From Plasmodium malariae (Eukaryota > Apicomplexa > Aconoidasida > Haemosporida > Plasmodiidae), in assembly GCF_900090045.1 (NCBI RefSeq), contig NC_041786.1:1854501-1918500 (forward strand): 64,000 bases of DNA, given 5' to 3'. Under the pieces are notes generated by a model, which was not told where the DNA came from, searched no databases, and saw only the letters and a list, made by a program, of their open reading frames with translations. Shown here piece by piece: positions 24,956-39,743 of the stretch (positions are counted from its first letter, which is position 1; the number at the start of each line of letters is the position of its first letter). The position numbers were made by a program, and so were the translations under genes.

Positions 24956-27262
24956 TATTAGTAAAATAAATTGAAATATTTCAAAGGTAAAAAAAGAAAA
25001 TAAAAAAAAAAAAAATACGATTGATTAAATTATATGCCAATAATATGGTGAATTAATTGCAAATATGTGTTTTATTTAACATTTTTTCATTTTTGAATGC
25101 AGAAACGTAATAAAGCAATGAAAACAACATAAATAAAATATAAGAAAATAAATATATTATATATATCTGCTTATAGCAATAGTATTGTATACACGTAGTA
25201 TAGGTACACGTATGTACGTATATGTATATATAAAGAAATATATGTGTGTAAATGAGTTATAATATTTTTTAATAATTTTTTAATGCATATTAATTATTTT
25301 ATTCATTTCCATATTAACAAGGCATTTTTTTGTTCTTGACATATTTAAATTTTTTCTTTTTTAAAATATATTTTTATGTATTATATAAAAAAAAGAAGAA
25401 AAGATTAATAACACAATGGCGCATTAATTTTTTTGTTTTTCATATATATGCATCACGACTATTATATTTTTTTAAAATTAAGCAAAATAGATGATATTAA
25501 AAAAAATATATATATGAATTTTACATATTACATATATATAATAATAAATACATCCATATTGATGTAAAATGTGAATTTGATTATTTAGAAATATAGATAT
25601 ATGTAAAATACTTGGCAGTATATTTTATATGGTAATTATAGGCAACAATATATATATACATAAATTTACATTTCCCTTTTTATTTATTTTTTTTAGACAT
25701 AGTATTTTTTTTTTAAATGAGGTATAACTTTTAAAAAATTTAGTTGTAGCGTTTTTAAAGAAATATATGCTGCAAAGTTGCATTTTATTCTATTTTGTTC
25801 GGCTGAAATTTCTACGTAATATAAGTGCGCATATGTATAAATATATATTATATACCCATTACATATTCATAACAATGTATTTTAATTTTTATGTAATTTG
25901 TACGATATAATATTTTACATAAGAAATAGAGCTCATCATGTGAGGATATTTTAATTTATTACTTTATTATATTTGATTTAATTTATTTTTTTATTAAAAT
26001 AAATTTTTGAAATTTATTATCAGGTGGTTCTTTTGTATTATTAATATAGAGGGGGTTATAAATATATATAAACACATGCATAATGCGCAAATGTTACAGT
26101 TGTTAACTATATCTTATGCAAGTGTGTAACATAATTCGATAATATTACCTTTTTTTAATTTTTATTGAAATTTACATTTAATTTTTTTTTTTTATTTTTT
26201 ATTTTTATATAAATATTTTTTTGAAATATTCATAGAAAAACATATTTTTTTTTTTAAATACATGATTTAATATTTTTTTTTTTTTTTATGCATATATAAT
26301 TAAAAGGGAGCCATTCATAAGAGAATATATTTGTTAAACATACATGTTTATTCAAATATGTAAATGTATATATACAATATACATATTTCTTTTCTTTTCT
26401 TTTCTTTTCTTTTTTTTTATTATTAATTATATTTGTAAAATATACTTTTAAAGTTACACTTATTAACATGTTAGGATAAGATATTCAAGGAGAAACATAT
26501 TTATTATATGCGTAAAATATATATTGTATATATATGTATATTGCATATATTTGTATTGTATATACGTATATTGTATATATTTGTATTGCATATATTTATA
26601 TTATATATATGTATTATGTATATATTTAAAACTTGTTAATTTTCAAAAGAACATATGTATTTATATATTATTAATTTATGTGCATTTTTATTTTGCATAT
26701 TGATTTTTTTTTTTTTTTTTTTTTTTTTCATTAATATAATTATATTGGTTATTTTCATTTTTCTTTTCTTTTTTTTGATTTAAATACACGTAGGTGTAAC
26801 AGTGTATACATGTTATATATAGTACATTGTATAGAGTGATTTATAGTTTAGATTACAGTATAATATATTTATATATGTGTATACATACATACCATACATA
26901 TGCGAATGTGCATATATTTGTTTTATAAACTTATGGCTAGAAAAAAGTTACCTTTATTTCTTTTCCTCTTTTTAATTTAAAACATATGCCATTTATTTAT
27001 ATTTATCAATATTACTCTCCTTTGCATTATATATCTTTCTCTCTGCCTCTCTTTTTTTTTCTTTTTTTTTTTTTTTCCATTCCCCTCCTTTCTTTTTCGT
27101 TTTTTTTTTTTTTTTTTTTTTTTTTTGAATTACAACAGAAAAGATATACATTATCTTTTTTGTAGAAAATTAAGAATATCTTGAAAGTTACACAAATCAA
27201 CATCTCTCTCTTTTGTAATGTGTACACAATTTTTAACACTTCTAGTGGCGATAAGATAAAAG

Positions 27263-30200
27263 ATGGATGAAAATACAAATACGGAGCTAAATTTTAACTC
27301 CTTAATTTTACCACTTGATGGTAAGAGCACGCATCATAGCATTAACAGTGTTAGTAATAATAACAGTAACAATGGGAACAATAAGGGCAATAATAATAAT
27401 AATAATTTAAATAGTACTACTACTATGAATTTGAGTACTAATATAAGTAATAATATGAGCGAGAGTGTGAATAATAATTTGAACAGTAGTATGAGCAGTA
27501 GTATGGGAAATAATATAGGAACTAATATGGGCAGTAATATGAGCCATCATTTGAGCAATAATATGAGCAATAATATGAGCAATAATATGAGTCATAATAT
27601 TAGTAATAATATAAATAGTAATTTAAATAATAATATAAATAGTAATTTAAATAATAATATAAATAGTAATTTAAATAATAATATAAATAACAATGTAAAA
27701 ACAAATATGAACAGTAATGTAAACATCAATTTGAACAACAATGTGAACAACAGTATAAACAGTAACATAAACAAAAACGTAAACAATGGCATAAACAGTA
27801 GTATGAACAATAATAACAGTAATAATAGTATTAACAATATAAGCAGGGGGGGAGGTGTTGAAAATGGTGGACTGAATAACACAGCTGGACCAGTTCCACC
27901 AATGGAACCTGTAGTAGTAGAAGTGAAAAAGAAAGTGGGTAGACCAAAAGGAGCGGTATCAGCAAATAAGATAATAAAAAAAGAAGAAAAGGTTTCTACG
28001 TCATCTTCAGGCTATCCAGGAGTTAGTTGGAATAAACGAATGTGTGCATGGTTAGCTTTTTTTTATGATGGTGCATCAAGAAGAAGTAGAACATTTCATC
28101 CAAAACATTTCAATATGGATAAGGAAAAGGCTAGATTAGCAGCTGTAGATTTTATGAAAACATTAGAAAATAATGGAAGAAAAAAATTAACAAAGAATAA
28201 AGCAGGAAGAAATAAAACGAAACATTTAAATAATGATCATTTGGCAGCATTACATAATAGTGATGTTGCTAATAGTTTGAATACCTTAAATTCAAATAAC
28301 AATAATTTACAAATGCAATTAATGTCAATGAATCCAGGATTTTACATGCAAAATATAAATAGAAATTTTAATATGTCAAGTATGTCAGCTAATGAGAGAA
28401 ATAATTTAAATAATACTTTTAATTCGTTAAATAATAATTCTAGTATGAATAATTTAACCAAAAATATGCAAGAGCAAAATGCTTTATATATTCACAATAG
28501 TAATAACTCGTTATTTAATAATAATATGCATTTAATTAATAACACGAATAATAACTTAAATTGTAATAATAGTAATAATAATAATAATAATAATAGTAAC
28601 AATGGTAATACCAACTTGCATTATTTGAATGATCTAATTTTTCATTCAAATTTGCTTCAAGGAGCAGCAGCAGGTGGTAGTAACGTTTCATTTCATGACA
28701 GAAATATGAATAATAGCGCAAACGACTTGTTAAATTTAGAGGAAAATTTGGGATTGCAGAAAAAAGAAGTTGAAGGTTTAATGAATGCTTTATTTAGACA
28801 AAATTATAATATGAATCTAAATATGTCAAGTATTGATAAGCATTTTATGCAAAACAGTACGAGTAATAATAATAATAATAATGCTAGTAATAATAATGGT
28901 ATAAGTAATAATAATAATAATAATAATAATAGTAACAACCATCAGGTTATGAATACATCTCCATCACATAGTGGTGGTGGAAATAGTAACAATAGTGGTA
29001 ACGGTAACAACTCCATTAACAACAATAATAGTGTAAATAATAAGAGTACATCAAATTCTATTAACAATAATTCTTCGCAGAATGCGCACATGTATATTTC
29101 AAATCATAAAAATGATGCATTTGATAATAACAGTAATAGTAATATTAATAGTAATATTAATAGTAATATTAATAGTAATATTAATAGTAATATTAATAAT
29201 GGTATTAATAATAGTATTAATAATAGTATTAATAATAGTATTAATAATAGTATTAATAATAATAATAATAACGAATCTAATAATAATAACAACCCATCTA
29301 ACTTATCCAGTTTTTATGATTATAATTTTGACATATATAGAGGGAATTTATCCCCCCATTTACTTGATATGGTAAATAGAATGAACAATGATTTAAAGGA
29401 GGGGAAAAATTTAGATAATCTAAATGATGATATAAATGATTTAAATTTCCGTTTACATGAAAACTCAGCATGGATAAATCAACTAAGACATTCCCATAAT
29501 AATTTATGTAACAATTTAAATAACAATCATTGTGATTTATGTGATACTAACGTTTCACCAGATCATAATAATAGTAATAACTTAAAAAATCAAATAGAAA
29601 TAAACAAAAGAAAGAAATCAGGTAGTTCTATCCCTGTGAATAATAGAAAAAATGAATTGCTTGATGAAAATAATAATAATAATAATAATTGTAATAATAA
29701 TAATAATAATAATTGTAATAATAATGCTAATAATAACTGTAATAATAATAATACTAATACTTTTGATATGAATAATTTACCATGTAATTGTCCTGCACAG
29801 TTAAGAAACCAGAAAAACCATAATCTTTTTTGCATGTTTTACAATCATTCAAATACACCTCCCCCAAATGATAATTCTTATAATTATTTACCTTGGAATA
29901 ATGCTTCTTCAAATAATAATATTATGAATAACATGGAAAAGAGTGAAAAGTTAGTGGATAACACAAATGGTAATAATAACACGAACAGTACTAATACAAA
30001 CAATAATAGTCGAAATGTAGGTGATGCAAATAACGTTATTTGTATATCTACAAATAATAATAATAATCCAAATAATGCTCTTCAGCAAAATGCAAAAATT
30101 TTATCTCATACCTTAGATATGAATCAAAAACGGAGTTCTCACACGTCTCAGTATTCTACAAACCCAAATATACAAGACATTCAAAAACAATTACACTTTC

Positions 30201-30544
30201 AAAATCAGCAAAATATGAATACTCCTGAATTGCACAATCCTATGCAAATAGTAAAGCAAGGTAGTGGTAATAATTACCAGCAAAAAAATATGAACAATAA
30301 TAATAATACGAAAAAAAAAGGACCCAAAGAAGGCAGAAAAACATTATCAGGAGCACCGCATGATCTAAGTATGCAACATCATCAGCCATCCTCCAAGAAA
30401 AGCTCAGTTTCTTCCAATTTTATTGAACATAATAATTTATGTACAAAATTAAATAGTATAATCAATTTTGAATGGATTAGCTCAGATTTAAAGTTACATC
30501 AAAATGGAAATAAACAAGGTTCATTTGATGAAAATGATACTTGA
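27263..30544 (+). CDS. AP2-EXP: ApiAP2 transcription factor AP2-Sp / AP2-EXP
   Basis: Single exon, 1,093 aa, in-frame stop just upstream of the start. Residues 1-190 are an Asn/Ser/Met-rich tract. An AT-hook-like VGRPKG lies at 225-230. One AP2 domain spans about 248-304, with [19 protein letters not shown] (three-strand sheet), the [12 protein letters not shown] segment and the helix [19 protein letters not shown] recognise this domain as that of P. falciparum PF14_0633, whose structure is a domain-swapped dimer bound to TGCATGCA. The rest is Asn-rich with a short conserved-looking C-terminus ([18 protein letters not shown] onward). In P. berghei the orthologue AP2-Sp drives sporozoite genes; in P. 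falciparum AP2-EXP controls variant exported proteins. Nuclear. Asn repeat length is far greater than needed for function and probably polymorphic. Confidence 0.95.
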   Translation: MDENTNTELNFNSLILPLDGKSTHHSINSVSNNNSNNGNNKGNNNNNNLNSTTTMNLSTNISNNMSESVNNNLNSSMSSSMGNNIGTNMGSNMSHHLSNNMSNNMSNNMSHNISNNINSNLNNNINSNLNNNINSNLNNNINNNVKTNMNSNVNINLNNNVNNSINSNINKNVNNGINSSMNNNNSNNSINNISRGGGVENGGLNNTAGPVPPMEPVVVEVKKKVGRPKGAVSANKIIKKEEKVSTSSSGYPGVSWNKRMCAWLAFFYDGASRRSRTFHPKHFNMDKEKARLAAVDFMKTLENNGRKKLTKNKAGRNKTKHLNNDHLAALHNSDVANSLNTLNSNNNNLQMQLMSMNPGFYMQNINRNFNMSSMSANERNNLNNTFNSLNNNSSMNNLTKNMQEQNALYIHNSNNSLFNNNMHLINNTNNNLNCNNSNNNNNNNSNNGNTNLHYLNDLIFHSNLLQGAAAGGSNVSFHDRNMNNSANDLLNLEENLGLQKKEVEGLMNALFRQNYNMNLNMSSIDKHFMQNSTSNNNNNNASNNNGISNNNNNNNNSNNHQVMNTSPSHSGGGNSNNSGNGNNSINNNNSVNNKSTSNSINNNSSQNAHMYISNHKNDAFDNNSNSNINSNINSNINSNINSNINNGINNSINNSINNSINNSINNNNNNESNNNNNPSNLSSFYDYNFDIYRGNLSPHLLDMVNRMNNDLKEGKNLDNLNDDINDLNFRLHENSAWINQLRHSHNNLCNNLNNNHCDLCDTNVSPDHNNSNNLKNQIEINKRKKSGSSIPVNNRKNELLDENNNNNNNCNNNNNNNCNNNANNNCNNNNTNTFDMNNLPCNCPAQLRNQKNHNLFCMFYNHSNTPPPNDNSYNYLPWNNASSNNNIMNNMEKSEKLVDNTNGNNNTNSTNTNNNSRNVGDANNVICISTNNNNNPNNALQQNAKILSHTLDMNQKRSSHTSQYSTNPNIQDIQKQLHFQNQQNMNTPELHNPMQIVKQGSGNNYQQKNMNNNNNTKKKGPKEGRKTLSGAPHDLSMQHHQPSSKKSSVSSNFIEHNNLCTKLNSIINFEWISSDLKLHQNGNKQGSFDENDT

Positions 30545-30762
30545 GAAAAGAAATCTTCATCCCATTTTGTGATGCAAAATTTTGATAAAAACGATATATT
30601 TTATGCGCGTCCGTCCAGTGTATATATTGGCGGAAGATTATGCATTATTATGTATTGGTACCTGATACATTTTTAATAGGCTGCACTGGAAAAAAATACA
30701 TTAAAATTATATACCACCAAGAAATAAAAAAAAATTTATAATGATGGATGAACAAGTTAGAT

Positions 30763-30799
<37 letters not shown>

Positions 30800-31304
30800 A
30801 TAATTAAATCCATTTATAATAGCCCTACTTTTTAATGAATTATATTGAAATTAAAAATTTTATTATAATAAAAAAAAAAACAAAAAAAGTATTCTTTCTT
30901 TTTTTGGATTTTAATATTTTTTTTTTTAAATCAAAATATATAATTATACAAATATATTATTACACATATATGTTTCAGTTATTTATTTTACTTTTATTTT
31001 ATGATAAATTCATTATAATGTTTTTTTATGTTTATTTATATTAAATTCAAAAAAACTAATCAAACGCTTATGCTTGTATACTATGTATGTATTCAGGCCT
31101 ATATATACGTACGCGTATCCACACGCGCACACGGTTCTACATAGGTATATGACTATCTCTTTCCTTAATATATATATGCATATTTATATACGAATATATA
31201 TACATATATATACTTACTTGTACATATACATTCACATGTGTGCACTATGTATTTATGCAATTTTTTTAATTTATTAAAATATTTAGTTTTTTAATTATTT
31301 ATAT

Positions 31305-31345
<41 letters not shown>

Positions 31346-32729
31346 TAATGTGAATTTAATGTTATGATATTTTTATAATTACAACATTTAATTATTATGT
31401 AAAAATTAAAGATATTTTAAAAAAAGAAAAACCAAAAAATAAAATTTAAGTGTTTCCTGAAATTAATGACATGAGAGCAAATTGTTGTTTGCTTATAAGC
31501 TACTATGGATATATCTTTTAACGTAAATGCGTAATTCAACATGTTATGTGGTTTATATATATATTATTATTATTTTTTTTTTTTGTCTTTATATTATTTT
31601 TGTTATATATTTGCAGTGTAATATATATAATACTACAAAAATTATATTTTTAAAATGAACATTGTTATGTTTTATATTTTCCTATGAATTTGTTTAAAAT
31701 ATGTAAAAATAGTATTCAAGTCGAATTTTGAAATGAGAAGTAGACATTTCTTTTTTTTATTTTTGAATAATTACCTGATAAGTGAATTGTGATACTTTAA
31801 GGAAAAGCGTATTCTTTTAGTAAAAAATAAAAGAAAAACAACAGAACTGTAACAATGTATTATAATGGTACAAAATTTATTAAAGCAATACAAGCATTTG
31901 CTTGTTCTGTTTGTGAACATTTCGAAAAAAGGTCGCTTAATCATATTGAGAAAATGCTTAAATTATTAACATACTTAAAGAAACAAATAAGGAGATTTTA
32001 TTGTTAATAATACTATGTTCTCAAGATTTGTAATTTTTTTTTTTTTTTTAATAAAACTATATAAATTACGTTAAAACTGTTTTTGAAAAAAAAAAATAAA
32101 ATTTTTTTTTAAGTTATAAAATATATACTTTTATAATTAAAGGCTACTTAAATACAACACACATATTTCAGAGTGTTATATTAATTATTATGAAATATTT
32201 TTTTTTTTTTATAAAAATACTTGTCTTTTCTATAATGCATAAATATCGTTCTGCGTACATACATACGCTCTCTATATATATACAAAGTACACATTTATGC
32301 TATATATATTTATAGGAAATTGTAAGTTTTAGCACATGCATAAATACGCACATTCTTTATTTTAATTTTATTATTATGGCTTCATATATAACCTCATATT
32401 ATCTTACAGAACTTGAAAAATAATCTTTTGTGTTTTGGAGCTATGTAGAAAAAAAAATTATTAATGAATGTTGTACTGTACGTAAAATACGCGCATAAAT
32501 GTTTAGCTTGTTAAAAGGATAATATATAAACATTCGTGTAAATATGTACGTATATGAATATATATATATATATATATGTCCACATACACATATACATCAA
32601 TATATACGTATACATATAAGTATATATATATGTGTACGACAAATGGTGTGATCCATTAAAACGCATTTACAATGAAAATTGAAAGAAAATAAAAGGGGAG
32701 CTGAGGAAAGGGGGAAAAAAAAAAAAAAA
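30545..32729. other. convergent spacer between AP2-EXP and RPN2
   Basis: About 2.2 kb of 3' flanking DNA. It includes a (TA)n tract at 30765-30797 and a 35-base T run at 31309-31343. A GC-richer patch at 31100-31145 (acgcgtatccacacgcgcac) is the only departure from AT-rich sequence, but it carries no ORF of note. No gene is supported. Confidence 0.6.
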
Positions 32730-35700
32730 TTAATTTTCTTCTTTCCACACAAAAGGCTCAAAAGGAGGAGCTTCCTTCTTGCTATTATTCTCAAGGTTTA
32801 ATTCTATAAAGTCGGATGGTTCTGATGGCCTATACATATAATCAAAAAGATGATGCATATGCACATATATATATATGACGGAATATGTACTGATAAAAGA
32901 TAATGTGTGGAATGTTACGATTATTCTATTTTATCTTTTTATATAATTATTAATAATTACGCTGTATCTATAAGCATAATAAAGCCCGATTTTCGTGTTG
33001 GAAGAATAGGTTTGAATCTATCACTGGGTAGGTACTCAATAAACTTTTCTTGCATTTTTATAACTCTACACGGGTTTTTCATATCAACCTGTCAATGCAA
33101 AAATATTATATATACAACGTAATGTATATGCGATATATATGTGTTACACATATGTTACATATGTGTTATATAAATATTTGTATGTATATTCACAATATAT
33201 ACACATGCACATATACGTAGATACACACGCAAATTACAATCATATATGTATTTGTATATGCTAACACACACACACGTAATAGTTTCTTCTCCTTCTTACG
33301 TTATTATTAGTGGATGACGATATACTAGTATTTTTACTTTTACTGTCAGGTTTCTTAATTTTTTGTAGATGTGCAAAATTATTTGAATCATTTGCCTGTT
33401 CGTTCGTATTTTCGTCATTTGCACTACCTTCAATGCTTTCTGCATGAGATACATGACTAGACTGACCTACTGTAGCTGCTGTACTTAAAATTTCTAAATT
33501 TTTCATAGATTTTCCATCAGATAAAACAGAACTATTGTCGTCTTGTGCTGTTTTTTCCTTTGTTAATTTGTTATCACTTTTTTGTTTCTTCAATTTCAAT
33601 GTTTTTCTCTTGGCAGTTGTAGATAAGACTGCTGTGACTGTTTCTTTTTTTTCTTGCGTTTTTTCCTTACTTAAAAAAGAAGGATAGTCAAAAGTATGAT
33701 TTTTACAAGTAGATATAACACTAAAGTTTTTAGGAACTTTCAAATCTTCTGTAAGGCCAATTAAACAAGTAGGTAAAAAGGTTAAGCTTATCATATGTAT
33801 TAAAGGAAACCAATACCATAATTGACTAAACAGGCAAAAACCAACAGCTGACTGCGGTCTTATAATATTAGCTCTTCTTGTAAAAAACGTAGAAACAGCA
33901 TTTCTTCCACATATATCTAATAAGCCAGCACCTACAATAGCTCCAAATTTTGCCATAATATCTTCGTGTTTATCTGATAAAATTTTCATAATTTCATCTT
34001 TATATTTTTTAAAATTAGGATTAACATGTTCATTTGATTGTTGAAAAATTAATCCTAATGATATGAAAGCACTCTGCCTAACAAAATCGGTTGTATCTGT
34101 TAATAACGGCATTAACATATCTATTGCTTCTTCATTTCCTGATGCTGCACATGCAATACCTAACGCTAGAGCAGCACCATAACGTACATGTGGATTATAG
34201 CTTTCAATTAATAAATTTAAAAACATGGGTACTTGTGAAGGGGTATTACATAATACAAAACCTAATGCAATAACAGCTGCTCTTCTAACATCATCACTTA
34301 CGTCTGAAACAGAAAAATGTAATAATTTCTTTATTATATGTTTATTATAATTTGATAAACCACAGTATGCTAAAGCGATAGTAAACATACCTCCATATCT
34401 TATAATAGCATCTTTATCATTTATTAATTCTTCAATTAATGCATCTGCTTCTTTTTCCTTTTGAAACATAACAAATCCTAAACTTATACTACATGCTCTT
34501 GTTATCTTTTCATGTTGCGTATCATGTGCATATGCCAACAATTCATCTACACATTTTTCATCTCCACTCCCTAATTTTAACAATCCAATGGCATAAGCAG
34601 CACTTTCACCTGCTACTGCAGAATCAGAATACATAACTGCTTTTAACTCATCATAAACTAAATCATCATCACTTTCTCCTAAGCAAACTAAACCTAACCC
34701 TAAGCAACAACCATGTTGTAATACTTCATCATTCACATTTAATTTTAATTGAGCTAATAAATAATTTTTTACCTTCTTATCATTAGTATTATTACAGGCA
34801 TGTATTAAACCAAGAGCATATAAGGAACCCCCCTCTGAATATACACCACTTGGTGAAATACCTACGTTTAAATTGTTTGCTATCTGTCGGGTTACATCGT
34901 TGTATGGTAAATGAGATGAAAGAACAATGAAAGACTCATTTACATGTCCTTTATATACAACTCCTAAAGAAGCAGTGGCTGAAAATTTAGCCCAGTTAAT
35001 TGCTTTTGATAACCACTCAATATTTGAACGTAAGAAAACGTCACATGTAGTGCCTGTTTGCATTAATGCATGTGCTATTACAATTCCATGATGTGTTATA
35101 CTACTTCTAGAATCTACAGCATTCTTATAACTATCTAATAATATTAAATCAGCATGATTGTTACGATGCAAGAATTCGATATATAAATTTATGGTTACTT
35201 TTCCAGTTAATATATAAACTAATATTTTTATTTTATCATATAATTTATGTTTTTCATGTACGTACATGAATACATCATCATCAGATGATTTATTTTTATC
35301 TTCCTTTTTCGATTCGCTGTTCTTATCATTGTCTGTATTCTCTTTTTCCAATTCCTCCTCCTGTACTTTTTCATTCTCTATCGTTTCGTTCACACTATTT
35401 TCTTGATTTTGCAAAGGAGTTGTATTATCACCAATATTATTATTTTTATTTTTACTATCATCAACAACAGCCGAAGTTGCAACGGCATCGGCATGAGCAT
35501 TATCTTTTCTTTCACTCTGATCCCCATTTGCATGCTGTTCAACTAAAATATTGTCATTCGTAATAATTGTATCTTTTTTCAATTCATTGAATGAAATAGT
35601 ACTATAATTTTCCTCTCCGTAATAGTACGTTTTATTTTTCATAAGAATTTCTTTTATTTGTCTTAAAATATTTTTTAAAAATTTTCTATTTTCTAAATCT

Positions 35701-36899
35701 ACTAAATCGAAAGATATTTGATATGCCATCAAATGATAATTATGTAACAGATTTAATAATATCTCTGCAACTTTTACATAATCATTTACATAAAATAAAC
35801 ATTTACATAAATTAATATATTCGTTTTTCAATTCTTCTTCATCCATGGAAAGATAAATTTTTACTAAAAGTTTAAAAAAATCTCTTCTAAATTTTTTAGT
35901 AGTATTAATATGTCTTTCATTAGAAATAGAATGCTGTAATATTTCTATTTTATTTGGAGAATTTAAAATGATATATTCTACTTTATCCAAACGTCTGGCA
36001 TCTAAAGCAACCCCTAACGCTTCTTTCACGCTATTATTTTTTATACATATTTCTAACATCTCATCAACAAATTGCTCCATTTTTTTATTTATATCATTAT
36101 TTAAATCCAAATTAAAAATGTCCTTATCATTTATACCTTTATTGGTATTACTGTTATTATGATAACTACTAATATTGTTGTCAAAATTATTATACAGGCT
36201 AAAGTTGCTTCTACTGTATGTATTGTCATCATCCACATTGTTATAATTAACATTGGTATTGTACGCGTTACTAGCAATAAAAGAAGCTCCACTATTTCCA
36301 TTATTAATGGTAAGGTTACTTTTACCGCTATTATTATGAACGGGAACATGATTACTATTATTATTATTATTAACATTATTAACATTATTAACATTATTAA
36401 CATTATTAACATTATTATTATTGTTGTTATTGTTACTACTGTTGTAACCACTAATGTTGTTGTATCCATTAATATTGTCATTATCGCAATAATCGTCATT
36501 GCTAAAATCCTCACCTTCATAATCCCTTTCCCTAATTTCTACGTATTTCTCAATACATTTAGCCAACATTGTTTCAACATATTGCGATTTTTCATTTATA
36601 TTAAACAATTTACCTGAACACAGTGCATATTTTAAAGCTTCTGGGTATTTTTCTAAATGAAAATAAACCTTACTGGCAACTAAATTGGCTAGCTCTCGAC
36701 CTACAAAATTCTGATCTTCACATAATTCCTCAATTTTAAAAATATGGTCAGCTAATTCAGGCCAGTATATATCAACAATAGCATTCAACTTTTCCAAACC
36801 AAATATTTTTAAACTAGTTTCTTCCTCGTTCAATAGTGCTATCACTCCTGAGGCTGATGTGACAATATCACTTTTGTGCAGGTTTCTCTCAAAATCCAT
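32730..36899 (-). CDS. RPN2: 26S proteasome regulatory subunit RPN2, three exons
   Basis: Exons: 36899-33300, 33088-32961 and 32829-32730, with consistent phases (0, then 2) and donors GTAAGA and GTAATT; 1,275 aa. The start MDFERNLHK is chosen over an ATG at 36977 because family similarity begins there (SGVIALLNEEE). An Asn/Val-Asn tract (about 153-186) and an acidic, Lys-rich insert interrupt the N-terminal half. The proteasome/cyclosome (PC) repeats lie around 600-1000: repeated hydrophobic-Gly helices such as GLGLVCLG, AAYAIGLLKLG and GAALALGIA, ending in the LWYWFPLIHMI segment. Exons 2-3 supply the conserved C-terminus (NPCRVIK, SDRFKPI, PPFEPF) that the first exon lacks. RPN2 is the base scaffold of the 19S particle and anchors RPN13 and RPN3-family lid contacts in cytosol and nucleus. 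Confidence 0.97.
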
Positions 36900-37105
36900 C
36901 TTGTCGTTTTGTTTTGTTTTGTTTTGTTTAATAAAATAATTTTTTTTTTCAGGGGGATAAATAACACATATATACAAATGTATAGGTCGCTATTACTACT
37001 GGGGTGTTTTGTGTAATATATGTGTGTATATACCTATTTATGTAGGTATACATCCATATACATGTACATATGTATATATATATAAGCACACATGTACATA
37101 TAGAT

Positions 37106-37310
37106 ACGCACGAATGTAAATCTAGGTACGCACGAATGTAAATATAGGTACGCACGAATGTAAATATAGATACGCACGAATGTAAATATAGGTACGCACG
37201 AATGTAAATATAGGTACGCACGAATGTAAATATAGGTATGCACGAATGTAAATATAGGTACGCACGAATGTAAATATAGGTATGCACGAATGTATATATA
37301 GATATTCACG
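37106..37310. repeat. 22-bp minisatellite 5' of RPN2
   Basis: About nine copies of a 22-bp unit (cacgaatgtaaatataggta plus cg), roughly 200 bp upstream of the RPN2 start. All three minus frames are open across it, generating spurious ORFs. Confidence 0.9.
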
Positions 37311-38756
37311 TATGTAAATACGTGTATACATGAATGTATATAAGGATTCACCGATGTATATATATGTGTATATATACGTATATTTGTGTTATGCGTTTTA
37401 TATACTGCTATGCGTTATTTATTATATATAATGCATGGTGTATAATTTTTATATGTTCACATGTGCTTCACTCATGAACCTGTTTATTTTCGCTTTCTTT
37501 TTTCATTTAATATAAACTATCACAAAAGCAGTTAATTAAATTTGCGCTCTCATTAATCAGTTTTTTCCTTTACCCCTTCAATCATAATATAATAAATGTA
37601 ACATATAATGCATTTATTTACTATATTATAAAAATTACATAAGAACTATAAATTTGTTCAATCTAGAAATAAAAAGAAATATTTTTCACTTTGAAATTAA
37701 ACTTTCAGTTTCTTAATTTCTTTCATTACTTTTTCATTTTGTAATTTTTTTTCGTTTTATTTTCATAGTGAGAGATGAACATATTTTTTGGCCTTTATCT
37801 TATGTTTGCTAAATTACGTACGCTCCTTTCTTGTACTATATTATTTTTACATATTTATAATAAAATAAATTATATTTTGAATTTATAATTTTGAATTTAT
37901 AATTTTTTTTATGTATATTCGTATGAATGTACGCATAATATATTACACATGAATGAAATGGTTACGTATATAATACACTTTGACGTGAACGTATTAAATT
38001 TTTTTTTTTGCTTTTCAGAAAATTCGTTAGTAATTTTTTTTAATTTTTTTAAATTATGAAATACCTTTACACAGTAAAAAGAAGAAAACGAAATAATGCG
38101 TTATAAACTATGAAATCGTGTAAATAGATTCCCTTTTTGGCTTTTTCGTATTTTTTTTCACTAACATGATTATTCTTTTTTCCAACCCTATGCGTTCTAA
38201 AGGTTCATATATACATATATATATATATTTTTGTGTTTTCTCTCGTTTAAACAGAATTTATAACAACAAAAAAAAATTTTAAAAAATCTGAAATTTTAAA
38301 ATTGTGTGAATTATTCTATTAATACTGTGAAACTATTTCGTATGTTCAAAATTGGGAATATATATACATATATATATATATATAATATGCATATATATAT
38401 AATATGTATATATATATAATATGTATATATATATAATTGTAGCACATATGTAATAACATGAACGAACTACGTCACGTAATTATGGTTACACACACATATG
38501 TGTATACCAAATGGGAAATGAAAAAATAAGGCGTATATTAAAATAATATATATGATTTAGGTTTGTATCCCCTTTTAAGGCTCTAGAATTATCATTCATA
38601 TAATTGTTCCTTCATGTACGAAATAAATATTAGCTTGGGATAAAATGTATATTTATTTGTTTTTCTCTTTTTATGGCAGTTGTTTTTTACCGACTGGTCT
38701 CGTTTTCATACTCTAAGTAAAATTAAAAAAAAGAATAGATAGGGATAAAGTAGAAA

Positions 38757-38995
38757 AAAATAGAATATAAAAGAATAGTACAGAATAAAATATAAAAGAA
38801 TAGAATAGAATAAAATATAAAAGAATAGAATAGAATAAAATATAAAAGAATAGAATAAAATAAAATATAAAAGAATAGAATAGAATAAATATAAAAGAAT
38901 AGAATAGAATAAAATATAAAAGAATAGAATAGAATAGAATAGAATAGAATAGAATAAAATATAAAAGAATAGAATAAAATAAAATATAAAAATAT
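38757..38995. repeat. AGAAT/AAAATATAA minisatellite
   Basis: About ten irregular units (about 20-25 bp) built from agaatagaat and aaaatataaa blocks; purine-rich on the plus strand, polymorphism-prone, no coding role. Confidence 0.85.
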
Positions 38996-39735
38996 ACAAT
39001 GGAAGTGAAAAAGAAAAAATGACTTATGTGTACGTCTATCACGTACCGTTTATCCTGAATAAGCAGGAAGCAATATTTCTTTTATCTGTTTAAACAATTC
39101 ATAAAATTCAATTTTATTTTACGGATTTAACCAATGGAGAGTACGATAAGACAAAAAGTATTAGTAAGTGAAGACAATTTAATTTTAGTTCACTCATTTT
39201 ATTTGAAGTGTTTTAGATTTAGCATTTTTCATTTTTAAATATTAAAATAAGTTCTCATAAATCAATTTATAATTATTTATGCTATTAGAATATAGTGTAA
39301 TATATTACCTCACTTTTTTACAACAAAAAAGGTTTTATCTAAAAAATGTACGAATGCATTTAGTATACTTCTCTCTTTTATTGAGGTATTTGTTTTAAAT
39401 GTTTTTTTTTTTTTTTTTCTTTCGTGAACGTAAGGGAAAAATGTGTTTTAATCGTATAAATGCACGTATAATATTTTACCATATGGAAAGTATGTTTACA
39501 CCCTATTAGAAGAAATCTCAAATTGCTAAAAAAGGTAAACAATAATAATAAATACTTGGGGAAAAAATTGACTGTTTTTGTATTTTACAAGTTACTTGTA
39601 AAGGTATGAAGGATTAGACAGTCATTAGCATGTACCACATGCATACGTACATATATATATACACTTACGTAAATACATACATACACTTAAGTAAATACAT
39701 ATCTACATACGCTTACATACATACACTTACGTACA

Positions 39736-39743
39736 TGCATGCA
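39736..39743. promoter_or_regulatory. TGCATGCA palindrome in RPN2-HDP1 spacer
   Basis: A perfect eight-base TGCATGCA, 4 kb upstream of HDP1. It sits within a TACATAC/GTACATG-rich patch, so it may be a by-product of that simple sequence rather than a selected AP2-Sp site. Confidence 0.25.

Larger units (their letters stand above)
20220..27262. other. 7-kb gene-free region upstream of AP2-Sp/AP2-EXP
   Basis: I find no supported coding sequence in this stretch, which is the 5' region of the AP2 gene. It consists of A/T runs (up to about 33 T at 24465-24497), TATA arrays and a GTAT/GTAGGTAT microsatellite (24826-24955). Long 5' regions are common for Plasmodium regulator genes, holding promoters, long 5' UTRs and often non-coding transcripts. 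The one clear sequence island is at 23820-23900, described separately. ORFs at 22365-22550, 23351-23587 and 27027-27278 are low-complexity and not supported. Confidence 0.6.

Noticed and set aside
36899..36977. Upstream ATG at 36977 as the RPN2 start
   Set aside because: It adds 26 residues of Lys/Asn/Gln simple sequence from a gtttt repeat; family similarity begins just after the ATG at 36899.
37034..37351. Three minus-strand ORFs 5' of RPN2
   Set aside because: All generated by the 22-bp minisatellite.
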